Shown: piece after piece, positions 35,362 through 48,800 of the stretch
How the letters are laid out: each line of letters begins with the position of its first letter
Position numbering within the stretch: position 1 is the stretch's first letter
Position numbers and translations under genes: made by a program
Notes under the pieces: generated by a model
Seen by the model: only the letters and a program-made list of their open reading frames with translations
Databases searched by the model: none
Told to the model about the DNA's origin: nothing
Source of the DNA: Seriola aureovittata
Lineage: Eukaryota > Chordata > Actinopteri > Carangiformes > Carangidae
Assembly: GCF_021018895.1 (NCBI RefSeq)
Contig: NC_079368.1
Coordinates: 13,519,856-13,583,855 of the forward strand
DNA: 64,000 nucleotides
Direction: 5' to 3'

Positions 35362-35984
35362 AAAAGGACAAGAGATAAAGCAACTTTTGTATTAAGCAAA
35401 ATATGTATAATGTAGTAGTTTTGTTCTGATTGAATTATATATGCTTTAGCACAAACCCTGGTATTTACACACATTTTTTTTGCCTTCATGAATACCAATA
35501 CAAGTGATTAATGATTTTACATATTCATTTATAAAAACCTATAACAGCTGTTTTTGTCTTTCTTATAATTATGCTTTTACACTATTATTACGCTATTATT
35601 GACAATAATAATATTACACACTAACTGTTTAATTCCTATGATTTATTGAAAACAAGGATATGAAACAAAAATCAGTAAAGACAAATTTCTGCTTTGCTGG
35701 CTGTGAAGTTGATTGAACATATCACACACTGTCATGGCGGTGGATATATTTTATGATTTCAAAACAACGAATAGTGAACTGGCTCTTAATGAAAAAATGA
35801 TACATCAAATAAGCCAATTTAAGTGAAAATAAACAGTAAACAGTTATAGTTTTGTATTATTTCTTTTGATCCAACCCAACCATGTCCTTAGTAATGTTTC
35901 AAATACAGATGGGAGTCTTATGCTGTGGGTGTATGTGCAAGTTTGCAGTCTCTCAGACTGACCAGTCTCCTTATGTCCATGCAC
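35362..35984. other. convergent 3' ends of lipocalin C and f2r
   Basis: AT-rich non-coding stretch. + strand AATAAA hexamers at the lipocalin C stop (35357-35362) and near 35826, and a - strand AATAAA (TTTATT at about 35642-35647) could serve the two genes. The 3'UTRs may overlap; ends are inferred. Confidence 0.4.
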
Positions 35985-38391
35985 TTAAGCCACCAGCCTG
36001 CTGTAATGGCTCCCCAGGCCAGTTTGAGCGCTCTCCATCTTGCATAACCTGCTGCTGTCTGTCCGCCCACTGGTTCTCGTACTTTGTGTCTCTGAGCTGC
36101 TCTCTGCTCGTGCCAGTTGCCTACATCTGAACAGTGCTGCCACCTGCTTCTGGCACTGAGAAGAGCCAAAGTAATAGAGGACTGGATCCACACAGCAGCT
36201 GAGGCTGCCTAGACACATGGAGATCAGGTACGCCTGGTAGGAACTGTCACTGGACTTGTGGGACAGCTGAACATAGTGAACCATCAGGATGATGTTGGCG
36301 GGAGTGAAACAGACCACAAACACCATCAGCACGATCACAGCCATCACCACAGCCCGAGTCTTCCTGGAGCGGTTCTCCACATTGGCTGCTGCCAGAGCCT
36401 GGATAATACGTACATAACAGACAACAGTGAAGACAAGAGGGATGAAGAAGAAGACAGAGGAGTAGATGGGGAAGAAGTAAAGATAGTAAGCTTGCAGTTT
36501 TTCCACATCCTGCACATCATGGCAGGTGGTGATGCCCAGGTCTGACAAATAGATGGTCTGCCCTGAGACCAGCAGAGGGGACACTCCCCCGAGGGCTAAC
36601 AGCCACATGGCAGCACACACGGCTGAAGCTGTCTGAGGGCTGCGCCACGTCAGCGAGTTCATGGGGTAAACCACAGCCAGGAAACGGTCGATGCTGATGC
36701 ACGTCATGAGCAGGACAGAGCAGTACATGTTGCAGTAGAAGGCTGCTGTGACAACTCTGCACATGAAGGAGCCATAGATCCAGTTGTTGCCATGGTAATG
36801 GTAGGCAATCTTGAAGGGAAGGAGCAGGCCAAACAGCAGGTCAGCGCAGGCCAGGTTCAGCATGTAGATCACTGCTGGTTTCCTGGGACGGATTTGATGC
36901 ACAAACATCACCATAGTAATGAGGTTGAGGGGCACGCTGATGATGAAGACAAGGGTGTAAATGGTCGGGACAACGCTTGTTGCCAGGCGACCCTTGAGAA
37001 AACCTTTAGCCTCCTCTGAGACAAAATAGTGCTTCTGGGGTTGACGGTGTGGGCCGTGGTGGCCGTGTCTTTTCACCGGCTCCTGCTGTGATCCTGAGCC
37101 AGACCCTGTGTCGTCCATCAGACTGTCCAACGCAGAAAGGTCAATGTAGTCTACAGGATCATCAGTGACCATCACAAAGTGACCAGAAAAAGTCCGCGGC
37201 AGCAGCTCTGAGTCTTGAAACACAGAGAACACAGAGACAGAACAGGATACATGTAACTTTCTTTTCATCTTTAGATGAATCCAGAAATAGAAGAGAAATC
37301 TTTATCATGACAGGGTTAGTACAGTTATACACAGTAGTTATAGACTGGATATATTTTAGTATCAATGATCTTATTTTAAGCAATACCTACCTCAGTATGC
37401 TTCACAGAGATAAGCAGGAAGCTGAGTGGAATTTTTTTTTTTTTGACTGGTGGCCCTTTCATAATCTTCCACTGGTATTGTAAGTATTTGGGTTCTGTGC
37501 TTGTGTAAAAGTAGTATTAACACACTGTAAAAATAATCCATCACAAGTTCTGCCCTCAAAATATTTCAGTACAGTTCAGTATTATAAACATATTATCACC
37601 AAAATGTAATTTAAAAAATTAAGAATACCCTTACAAAGTATTGATTATAATATTATTGGATTATTAATGGTGCATTAAGTGATACATTTAAGCAGCATCT
37701 AAATGTCTGAGGGGAGCTGATTTTAACTACTTTATATATTGTTGGTTAGTCTAGAAATTATTCAAGCTGATCATGTTCTGTAGGCAAAAACCTGTAAAGC
37801 TGAAATTATGGATTAAATGTAGTGGAGTATTGAAATATCCAAGTAAAGTACAAGAAACTTCCAAATACATAAGAACATGGACTTCATTATTTTCCACCAC
37901 TGTCCATGACCTGCTGTGTGGCCAAACAGACTTTGGCAGAATTACAAATTCTAAAACAAATCATGGTTCAAGTTTCTGATTACTATTGAATTCTTGCAGT
38001 TTGGAAAGGTGCAGGGTCATTACTTCGTGAAACACAATTCCCATAGTCCAGCCTTCTATATACAATATACAGTAAACTATACTCTGACATAAAGGGAATT
38101 ATGCGCTAAGGCATCGTTCTGCTGAAGCAATTGTATAAACAGAAAATACCATATTTATTTTGAATCACATGGCTGATGCAAATATAGTTAATGTTACTCA
38201 TCTTGCATTTCTAAGTGCAAGTCTGTACAAAGTATGATAATATTGATTGACCTAATAATCAGATTGATTATGGAGCATTCAAAGTTTTACACAAAAGGTT
38301 ATTGTGAGGAAAGCAACTTACCATTTTGGGAGGCGAGTGCTGAGCTCTGGTGAGAAAACAAAACCAACAGCCCTATTAACATGTGACCCAT
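35985..38391 (-). CDS. f2r: proteinase-activated receptor 1 (thrombin receptor)
   Basis: Two coding exons, 38391-38322 (signal peptide, MGHMLIGLLVLF..) and 37213-35985, joined in phase 1 as in mammalian PAR genes; 432 aa. The N-terminal exodomain has a thrombin-type cleavage site LLPR/TFSG (R30/T31), so the tethered ligand would be TFSG. An acidic hirudin-like stretch, DDPVDYIDL (about 41-49), is suited to thrombin exosite I. Seven membrane segments follow. Extracellular loop 2 keeps the PAR signature ITTCHDV. TM3 ends in IDRFLAVVYP (intact DRF/DRY-type motif), and TM7 has CVDPVLYYF (intact DPxxY). The tail is Ser/Thr-rich with Cys residues for possible palmitoylation. Role (family knowledge): plasma-membrane GPCR coupling thrombin cleavage to Gq/G12/13 in thrombocytes and endothelium. 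It lies just downstream of iqgap2, as in human. Confidence 0.95.
37455..37910. repeat. teleost dispersed repeat in the f2r intron
   Basis: 'TATTATTGGATTATTAATGG', 'AAGCAGCATCTAAATGTC', 'TTTTAACTACTTTATATA', AAATGTAGTGGAGTATTGAAA and CAAGTAAAGTACAAG are boxes of an abundant teleost interspersed repeat; a fragment is also present at 4171-4345. It is non-coding. Confidence 0.65.
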
Positions 38392-39318
38392 GGCTTTACT
38401 GTATATCCTCTGAATAAGTGTGTTGAAATTATCTGTTGGCCAGAAGAGTGGCTTCAGTGTTTTTCTGCCAGCTTCAAACGTGTTATTACAGTCCAGTGTG
38501 GACACGCCTCCTCCTCACTGCACACCGTCTCCTCCCCTACTAGAGAAATAATGTCATGTGTACTGGTCCCTGAAAATATTTTCCCTCAAAGTATTTGTTG
38601 ATAGAAATACGTTAAAGAACAGACAGATAATAAAGATAATGAAGATATATATATCAATATAAAGACAATAATAAAACGCACAATATGGATAACAGATGAA
38701 AAAAAAAAAAAGGTCAAATGATATGGGGCATGTGTAATTTATTATGCACATTGTTCAAGCATTACAAATCACTTATATACTGATAATACACATTAAAAAT
38801 ACATCAGTTGCAGCTTTTAAAAGTTTTGAATGTTTTATTAATTAAAACATGTTTCTTTAAATGCTTTAATTAAAAAGGCACTGGTAAACTACAGTATTTC
38901 ATGCAGGCTGGCTAGTAGGTTGCTCCACAGCTCCATTTGTGAACTGATTGTTGCTGCGTCGTCTCAAATATCCATCAAACCCTTAAAGTTTTTTCAGCAA
39001 ACAAGGAACCAATAAGTGTGTTTTCTACTATCTTTTACATACAAAACATGAATATTATTACAATTTAATTCTTAAAAATACATTACATTTACAATCACCA
39101 CGTGGAAAATACAGGACGGATATGTTTAATTGAACAATAACTACATTTCATTTTGGTGGGATCCATCAAATTATAATCAGACGAAACAAAACACTGTCCT
39201 GAACCGTCTGATGTTTTCTGACAAAATTAATTTTGCACATCAAACTCAGTACTGTCAGAAGGCACAATCTGTTTCCTCCTCCGCTCCTGAGCTTTCTCCC
39301 CTCTTGCTCTTAACTTTC
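38392..39318 (-). other. iqgap2 3'UTR and f2r upstream region
   Basis: Short gap between the iqgap2 stop codon (39319-39321) and the f2r start codon, both genes on the - strand. It must hold the iqgap2 3'UTR (candidate - strand AATAAA at about 38832-38837 and 38737) and the f2r promoter. No TATA box or CpG island was recognised. Confidence 0.5.
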
Positions 39319-42300
39319 TCATTTTCCGTAGAATTTCTTGTTTAGGAGGAAAATTAGCAAATTGACGTTCACTTTGGCTTTGTCAAACATCTTCATGACG
39401 GCCACGCCTTCGTACTGCAGCTGAAGGAGGTCCTAGACACAAAATACAACAGGTGCAATGAGAAACTCGAATTTGGGAGGTTTCAACATAAATAATAATC
39501 AAATTTACCTCCTATGTCAGATATTATTTGATGAATTATTATCATCTCTTCTGGGTATTCTCTCAAATGTTTTTTTCACAATCAGAAAAGAAAACACAGA
39601 TTTGTTGCAACAATTGTGTCTGAACTGGAAAATATTTCCTTTATTTCCATCATATTTCCCGCTAGTAGTCCAAAGAGGGGAACAGGACATCTAACCATCT
39701 GTCATGTCATCAAGTTTAAGTGTTGACTAGTGCGCTGCTTTGGGATGTGTTTACCTGGAAATGAAGCTGGACCTTTTCCATCTCAACTCCCATAAATTTA
39801 GCCTTCACCTCAAAATCCCCAACTTCCTCAGTGGGTGAAATGTCAAACATGACGTTTTTGAACCTGAGACATGAGAGAGACAATAACATGGTATTCATGA
39901 AAAAAAAAAGTGACAACACAGCAGACTGGGGAGAACAGGACCTCATTTACAGCTTTTGGTATTTCCACTGTACGTTGGAGAAACTCCAAATCAGCACACA
40001 ATCTCCTCAGCACAGCTTTTCCCTGTGTTGACAGATTTGAGTTTCATTCACACATTTAACTAACCGTTGACAGTAACTGTCTTGAGAGTGAAAAGTGAAT
40101 AAGGGCACGAAGACAAATGTTATCTTACTGATTAATACTCCTAATTTTAACACATATGATTGACAACAAGAGTTTATAGTAAAGTCCCAATACTTTGAAT
40201 GGACATGTTTCCTCTTAGCAAACAAGAATCATATTCTCAAGTGGGATACAACTAAACTAATGAAGACTACAGATTGTTTGAATAACTACACTAAATGTAT
40301 GAATAAGTTTTGCCATGCTTGTCATATCTGTTGTATGACCAGCATTCAAAGCTGATGTGCAACAATTTGCAACTCTGATGGTGGTGGTGGGATGGTTGGC
40401 ATGTCACAACCTAACACCAGATACTTCATTACAGGTGCTGTAAATGTAAAAATCCAATATCTGACCAGTGGTAAAGACGAAGATTAAATCCTTTTTTAAT
40501 TTCATCAACTCACTGGTTTGTCTGAAGTCCTTCGATTTCCAGGATGACTCCTTTCTCATGCAGCCTCGCTGCAGTGTACTTAAGGGACTGTGGCTTCCAC
40601 TTCTTACTGCCCTTATCATCTCCTTTGCTGTCCAGTTTTATAGATCTGCGTGAATTCCTGGATACACAAAGCACACTAATATATTATATCCACATAAATG
40701 ACATTAAGCACAAACATCATATACAAACAGAGAGAAAAATGATTTTGCTAAAGTCTTTATCCTAACAAGGTGTAAGAAATGAAGGTACAACTCACTTCCT
40801 GTTGAGGTTATCCAGGCAGGTCTTGATGTAGGTATCATAATAATTCATCTGGTCCTGATAGAAAGCAGTTTTTGAGTTGAGCGCTGTCAGTGTCTGCTGC
40901 AGCTTCACAAGCTCGGCCTTCCTCCTTTGTCTGTAGCGTCTTTGGTACCGAATGTCCTGTCAAATACAGTTTTAAGTTTTTACAAATTCAGAAGCCAAAC
41001 AGACTTAACAGTGCTTATTAGTTAGCAGTGGAGGCAAGGGTCCTTCAATGTGAATAAAGAGCTACTTATGAACCTTTGATATGTCGTTAATGAGGTCCTG
41101 GTATTTGTTACCAGCACTGGCAAGGCCGGCCTGCTCCAGGTTACGGAGGTTCCTCAGGATCTTCCTCTTCTTCTGCTCGAGAGGCAGCTGGCTGTCCTCC
41201 AGTACTGCCGCGCTGCTCTTCAGACCCTCTGGAGTCTGAGCGTCCTGGACTGCTCGGCGCTCTACAATCTTTGTATGCTCCGACTCCTTCAGTAAAAAAG
41301 TCATATTAGAAATGCACAAATTAGAACATTAGACTGCAATCAAAGACCAAACATTTATTGCATATGTTCCTCTGATAAAGAGAACGGCTGGTGGGTGCAT
41401 CGGTAAGGAAAACAAAACTTAAAAATATAATCACCTGTGGTGCAGTGGCCGGGGTCTCAAGAATTTCAGGCAAAGTCTCTCCAGGTTGAATCCGAACCAC
41501 ATCCACTATTAGCTTTTTTGTCCTGACAGACACACACACAAGCGCACGCACATACACACAAGCGTCACGCGCACATACACAGACACACACAGAAAAAGAT
41601 AATATTTTAGAGCCAGTCTTCTCTCTTATATTTCAGGTGTAATCCAAAACCTTAATGAGGCTGTCATCATACAGTGACAGACAAAATCTTTTTGGTAAAA
41701 GTGTTGTTAGTGTCCAGACATGTACCAACAAGCACAAACCAATTTTTTCAGGAGAACAGAATAATCATTCCCCACCTTTAATCATAAATTCTCTTTAGGA
41801 AAGAATTAATATACCTGACCCGTATACATTTTTACTCTCCCTTATAAAACATCACCTACTCTTACCAACCTTAAGTTAATCGGCAAGATTATGTTGTTGG
41901 TCCAGTCACCTCAAAAGCTACTCAACAGATCATAAACTATTCAATAAAATACCAATCTTCCATACTATATTCCTACGATTGATAACCGCAGTCTTGTTAA
42001 CATGGCTTCAAAATAGACTTGCACATACAGTGGCTGGGAAAGTGGTCTCTGACCTCTGGAGCCCACTGTATCAACTCAATACTGATTCGCATTTATTGTT
42101 TCTTCTTAAAAAATGTACATGCCAGAAAGAAATGAAGAGAGCAGCTCTGCCACACAGTCTCTTTTAAGGAACTGATGCAGACGGATACATGTTTATAGGC
42201 GAGATAACCCTGACCACCATACCCCTTCCTTTTTGGACAGGAAAATGATAGAAGGGCAGGAAAGACAACAAAGACGCGTTACTGAGTGATAGCCATAAAG

Positions 42301-42873
42301 AAGCACACACTGTGTCAAGAAGGGTTGAGTAAAGTGCATCACTCAGCATTCATAGCAATCCCAAACTCTATATGCAACGCTTTAACTAAGTGTGATTCAG
42401 CGTAATGGACTTAAATACACATCAAAGACTAGAGTATGGTGACATAGGCTGAAACCTGAATTGAGATTATTTACAAATTCTCATCCGGTAAGAATTTAGC
42501 ATGAAGCTTTTGTCTCAGCATCCTCCAATAATAAAACCTACTTCGTCATGAGAGTCTTCAGGTCTTTGTCATCCCCTTCCAGCAGCTCAAACTTGCTGGT
42601 TAGGTTGAGGGAGATTTCTGTCTTCGCCAGCTGGCTAAGAGAACTCTCTCTGTTTGAGTCATTAGGGTCTACTGCTCCTTCACCTGAAATAAAACAGAAC
42701 AGTGTGTAAAATGATAAATACACTATAGCCAACTGGTGTTTAATATGAATAAGAGTTTGTTTGACAGTACCGAGCAATGACTCTACATCTGGGACGTCTC
42801 CCAGGTCCTGCAGCAGCTCATGCAACAAGTCATTGTGGTCTGGAGAGATGGCCTCCAGATGTTCCAAAAGCAG
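39319..42873 (-). CDS. iqgap2: iqgap2 block 5: RasGAP C-terminal domain
   Basis: Exons 42873-42771, 42683-42542, 41522-41435, 41286-41074, 40956-40796, 40657-40514, 39863-39755 and 39432-39319. Landmarks are HNDLLHELLQDLGDVPDVE, VRIQPGETLPEILETPAT, the coiled stretch RYQRRYRQRRKAELVKLQQ, YTAARLHEKGV, FDISPTEEVGDFEVKAKF and the terminal NVNLLIFLLNKKFYGK. This is the domain used by family members to bind beta-catenin, E-cadherin and CLIP-170. Confidence 0.94.
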
Positions 42874-45800
42874 CTGAACAGATACAGATGTGATTAGACC
42901 GGAACAAAAGGTTTAAATACTTCATATGTAATTTTAATCTTACAAGGCTCTCTTTCTGCTTGGTGAATTGCAAGAACATGTACATTAATTATATACATAT
43001 ATATGTGTGTGTGTGTGTTGCAGTAACAAATACCCAGTGAAGGTCCACAAATAATAGGGTAAAGTAAAGTAAAGTATAGAATAGGTAAAATGCATTTTCT
43101 TCACATATATAAAACAAACAGACAGGAAATGGAAGGGCATCTGCCCAATCTCCATCATCTCCATTGTTCCCTGTGTACGTGCAGAGTGAAACTGGTGATA
43201 AATGGACACAGATGGCTTTAGCGTACTTATGTCAACACTAACCCCCTTTCCAAGGAAGTGGTCTGGAAATATAAAGAAAGGAAACAGGATGATGATGTAA
43301 AGAAAGTTCAGTGGCTGTGCGAGAAGCAAGCGATAAAAAGGGATGAGAATGTGACAAGAGTTGACAATATATCCTAAAATTACAAGGCAAAAATATAAAC
43401 ACAAGTGACTGCAATTGGAGGGAGTTAAGCAGTATGAGAAATGAGAGCCTATACATCTAATCACATTTTGACTTTTCAGATTTGCTTGAGATGGTGGGTT
43501 AAGGATAAGAATCATCCTAAGACAAGAGTTGTTTGTTCAAATTCAAATGCTCAGACATATCAGATACATATTTTGAAATTCCTGAAATTTGGTTTGCTGG
43601 AAGAAAACATTAGAATATTAGAAGAAGGGGGCAGTAGGTAAGAAAACCAACATGAAACCAGCTGCAGAGAGAATCAGAGCTGTTTGGTTTGACATTGAAA
43701 TAACACAGCAACTGTAGAATCAGTACAACCACGCACCGACCTGACAGAAGGACAAACCTTTTACAATTATGTTTGAATCATAAGTTGATAATGGATGCAT
43801 GTAATATATGTAATGGATGGATAATGACTGCATGTTTTTCCTAAGCTGATGTTATTTTAATGTAGACTTGAATGACACCCCGAGTCCACAGAAGACATGT
43901 TATGAGATTTATTTTGCTTGGGTTTACCGAGTGCGTATTGATGATCTCCTCTATTGAGATGTAGATGACAGGCTTACTCAGGGTCACCATGTCTGAGTAT
44001 TCATCAATATTAAACTTCTCCTCAGGTTCAGGGACATCACATGCAGACTGGAAAAATAGCCTGGAAGAGAAGAATATACAGAAATAGTAGTTAGTGGTTA
44101 TCAGAGTAGTAATGGACAGCATTAGGGACATTTGTTTAGACAAATAGCTAAACTGTCTTTGATGTGCTAGTGATTTCCTGTAGGGAAATTTCTCACTGAC
44201 TTGTTTCCACAAAATGGACTAATATTTATGTGGATTTCCAGTCAGTAATGATGAGACAATCACTTTTGTAATGTGGTGCAGATAAGTACACATATTCTGG
44301 CCCAGCCCTTCCTTTTTGTGAGTTTGTACAAATCCGTCTGGAGATCAGTTCAGCACGTGTCTCCCAAATAAAGATAAGGTAGCTTCTTCCTGTGTCACTC
44401 CTTTTACAATGTCAGCTTAACCTGACTCTCACCCCCCAAGCAAAACATGTTTATCAGTTGGGTTTATTTTCTTTTATTCATACTCCTGACTTTGTTATTA
44501 TTGGAAGGAACATTTCTCCATGTGTGTTTTTTCCCTTTAACATGCTGGTTTGAAGCATGAACCAAAACCCTATTGGATGTAATTACATTGTCACGGGAGT
44601 ACTGCCCTGCGCTAAACACATTTTGACAGGCAAATCAAGCTTTCTACAGCACATTTATTCCAGCTACACATACAGCATCATTTTTTCTGTCAATATTAAT
44701 TTCTCCTTTCTTACTTAAACTTCTCATATGTCTGAGATATGTAGTTGTTCATTGGCGTCATATGTGCATTCTCGCCCTCAAACAGCTTATTGGCGGCAGC
44801 ATGCTGGAGCATCTTTGCCACAGATCCCAGGTTACGACGCTGGTCTAAGTGAAGCTGCCCTCCTGCTGACATGTCGATGATGTCGAAGCCATCGGGGGCC
44901 ACTATGGCTGGGTTCATGTAGCGGTAGTACAGCAGGTTTCCAACAATCTTCCATGAAAAAAAAGAAAGAGAAATCTTCATTAAAATAATTTGTAAAATTA
45001 ACCAGCTTTCATGTCAGCATGCTGCAGTTATAAAGCATGTAGAGGGGACAATCTAAACACAAAATACTGCACTGAGTGGAAAAATATATATTTATACTTT
45101 TGAGGGCTTCTACCTTCATCAGCTCATCTTCTGAGGCATCTGGAAACTTTTCATGAAGGCTGTTCTTCAGAACTTTTGCTATGTATCTCATGCCATAACT
45201 ACATGCAAAACAAAAAGCATTGACAGGACATCAAACACAAAAAAACATGCATCCATGTACAGTATGACAAATGATAAAGCAAGCTAATGATGGGGGAAAT
45301 AGAGGATTTATTTGAAGCATCAACACCTTCATTAATGATAATTAATGAATGGCAATTATTGATGGATTTCAGTGTCTCTTTAGCTGTACAATATTTCCAC
45401 TTTTTCAAAAGTGCCGTTTTCTGCTATGAGTATAATCAAACATCACCATCTAGTGGTATAAAAAGTCTTCAGAATTTTTTTAAATTAAAGAATGTAAAAA
45501 GTATTTATGTTCTAATTATAAGACTGGGTTACTTGGGTGTGGCTCATGCTGTGAAATCACAGTTCTTGTTCTCGAGCAGATAACTGCTTGTACCATAGCG
45601 ATGATTATCTAGTAATGACCATGTCCTATGTAGCTGAACCCTAAACAACCAGAATGAGTGGTAAATGACATGACAAGGCACATGATCATTTCCTGTCTGG
45701 CTCTATTTTAGTCACATTGCTCTCATTATATAGTTGAGGTAATAATTTAAAAATAGAGGAGACAGAAAAACACTCAATAGGAGGATGTGAAAATAGAAAA

Positions 45801-48800
45801 ATAGATTTAAAAAAAGAAGACAATGAGAAAGGAAATTTAAATATTTAAATGCAATAGATAAAAATGCTATAAGTGATAAATAAATTTTAAAAAATGTACA
45901 GAGAGATACATTTTTTTATAACCCAATTAATTCCAACAAAGAAACATCATAAATAAGATTTAAAGTTACAATCCAAGTTGACTTTGAAGGTAACTTGCTC
46001 CCTTGACGCAGGGTAGTTGCTGCTGAAAAGATACTGAGGTAGAATGCTGGGTGTGGACAAAATAACAGGGACAGCTTAAAATATAATGCTATCCAGCACA
46101 ACACAACAGCCACAGCAAATTATGGCCTCAAGACTTGAATCACATATCAAAGTTTAAAATCTTTCCAAAAGCAGTATTTATTTCATGGCAACTGCATTAT
46201 ATTACATTACAGTGTAATATGTTTGTGTTATTTTGTCCAACCCTGTAAAACAGAATGGGACTGTATTCCACCCAGTTTTAGATAACTTAACACTTTGAAT
46301 GTTAAAGGCACATTCTTATTTATTCTTCCTTACATTTCTGGTTTTAAAAAATAAATAAATAAATAAATAAATAAAAGGAGTAATTGACACAAGAGAATCA
46401 AAGTCATGCTATGCAATCTGCGCAAGCACTGAAAAACAAAACTGCGACGTATACAAAAGGACATGTGAATGTTGACATTTAACAGATCCCAAAACTTACG
46501 GGATATTATCCAGTGAGGACACAATGGAGTTCAAGACCTTATCTGTAGCAGACCGTAGAGCCAGACTGGATGCCTCCAGCCTGCTGCGTACTGCCTCATG
46601 GGACATGGCCTGCTCAGGAGTCACTTCATAAGGCAACTTGCTGAGGGAAGACAACAGTAGGCAAAACACTCAAATGTGTGAAATAACAAAAAACAAAAGA
46701 CTTCCAGAAAACTGCGCCTTGCTTGAGATTTGTAATCCAACACAGTAAGCACCATTTTATTAATTTCTTTGTCAAATACATTAACATTGCATAACAATGA
46801 TCCATGTTGAAAATTCTACCTTGACGTTGGGTTCACAGAAGATCAGACATTAAATAAGTAGTAAGTCTCATGCTGCGTATCTTATATATCACCGTCCCAC
46901 TGGCACCTACCTGGCCTCCCCAGTAGCCGTCTCCAGCTGGTTGACCCAGGCTTTGTACACATCCACAGGGTTGGTGTTGATGCCTAAATTCTTGTCCTCA
47001 ATGATGTCTTTGACCACAGGAGCCAGGAGCTGCCTGAGTGTGTTGTGGCCTCGTGCACCTCTGTTGAAGCTCACCACCATCTTGATGACCGTTGGGTTCC
47101 CTGTCACTATGTCCTGGATCTGGTCCACCTTAGAACTGAGGTACGTGGAGAAGATGGTGCAGTAGATCAGTATTGTCCACCACAACAACCAAGGAAAATA
47201 CAAAATGCCCTGAACATTCAGGGAATGCCAAACTATTATCTTTCAGGATCTGATATTATTTCACTTACACAATGAAAATGTATTTTAACCATTACATCAC
47301 TACAATGGTTACAAAGTGTAAACCAGGTACAGTGGATACGGTTCAGAGCAGCAGTTCTCACCTGATTTCCTCCTCCAGAGCAGTCTTGAAGAGTTTGAGC
47401 AGCAGGTATTCCTCCCTCTGGTTGGAGGCGTAGTTGTATAAAGTGAAGATCACAGTGTCCATAAACTTAGTGGACTTGTTTTGGGGCATCTGGAAGATCA
47501 GCTTGGCCAGGTATGATGGATTGGTCTAGAAGGGAAGGAAGAGAAAAGGAGTAACATTAAGTGTGTGTCTGCAACTGGACAGGCATTTCATTTAAGTCGG
47601 ATGCATGTAAGCTGTAGTTTAATTTGCGGTAGATGAGGTAGAGTTAGAAACATTTTTTTTTTACCTGTAGCAGGTAAAAAAGATGTTGGTAGGCCTCCAG
47701 TTTCCTACGTTTGCCTTTACTTAGGCCCTTAATACCCAGTCTGTCTCCTGCAGTCAAGTCATCCTTACTCGCTTTATTTTTCTTGTTCTTCATTTTCTTA
47801 CTATGGGACACAACATCCTTTTCAAAGAAACAAACACCAAATGAATTAAGAAGCTTAACTGGACAGGACAAGATATAATTACAGGAATTTAATCACAGGT
47901 CAAACTTAGGAGCCGTTACCAAGCAATGAATGATGTCAACCAACATGAAATAAATTTTCTTCCCTTGAACACATAAAAGTAATGATTGTCAACCTGCAGA
48001 GTGATCCTGTTCTTCACCAGCAGTCCAATCTTAATGTCCATCAGGTTCAGGTCTTTCTCCATCTGCTGATTGGAGCGAATCTTGGTGACCACTTCTTCCC
48101 TGAGCCGTGTCACTTCCTGCTCCTCCTGCAGATCCAGGGGACTCTGCTCCAGCAAGTGGACAAACTTACGCACCACTGACAGAGGAGGATCCTTGGCTCC
48201 AGCTAACGTTTGGCACATAAGAAAATCAGCAAAAGCCCTGGTCACAACTCTTTTAAACACACACACACAATGATATTTTTAATGTTGCCATCAAGTGTTA
48301 TGCTTTTGTTGGGGGCTGGGCAATACAGACATAATCACAACATTGTCACAATGTTTTTGGCCAAATAACTCAATAACAACATCTAAATACTGCTATAACT
48401 TAGTAATGGCACTTGCTTTCATAAGACACAATTTTTTTATACAGAGAAAAATTTGGAAAAATAAAATCATAAACAATGTGAGTGTGATTACTAAACTGGT
48501 AGAACTAGAGCAGTCAGATAAGCTCACATAATCAAAATTACATACAATTTCTAGTCTCACATTACAATGTTGATATTATATCAGACAGCTCAGAGTGTCA
48601 AATGCTTTTTTAACTCACTCAGGGTTCTGTAGTCATCTCTGGCTTTGTTGGCCTTTAGAAAAGCCTGGATCTTCACAATTTGTTTTTCCTAAAAACACAG
48701 ATAGCAATGAGCCTTACACAACACGGAACACACAGCGAAAAAACCAAAGGATGCCACGCTGACTGACTGAAGTGATACTCACATGATCTTTGAAGAACTG

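Noticed and set aside
35985..38391. PAR2 or PAR4 identity for the - strand receptor
   Set aside because: The thrombin-type LLPR site, acidic exosite stretch and position beside iqgap2 favour PAR1.
42985..43515. 176-codon - strand frame in an iqgap2 intron
   Set aside because: AT-rich, hydrophobic composition, no family similarity, crosses a TG repeat, and no splice sites link it to iqgap2.
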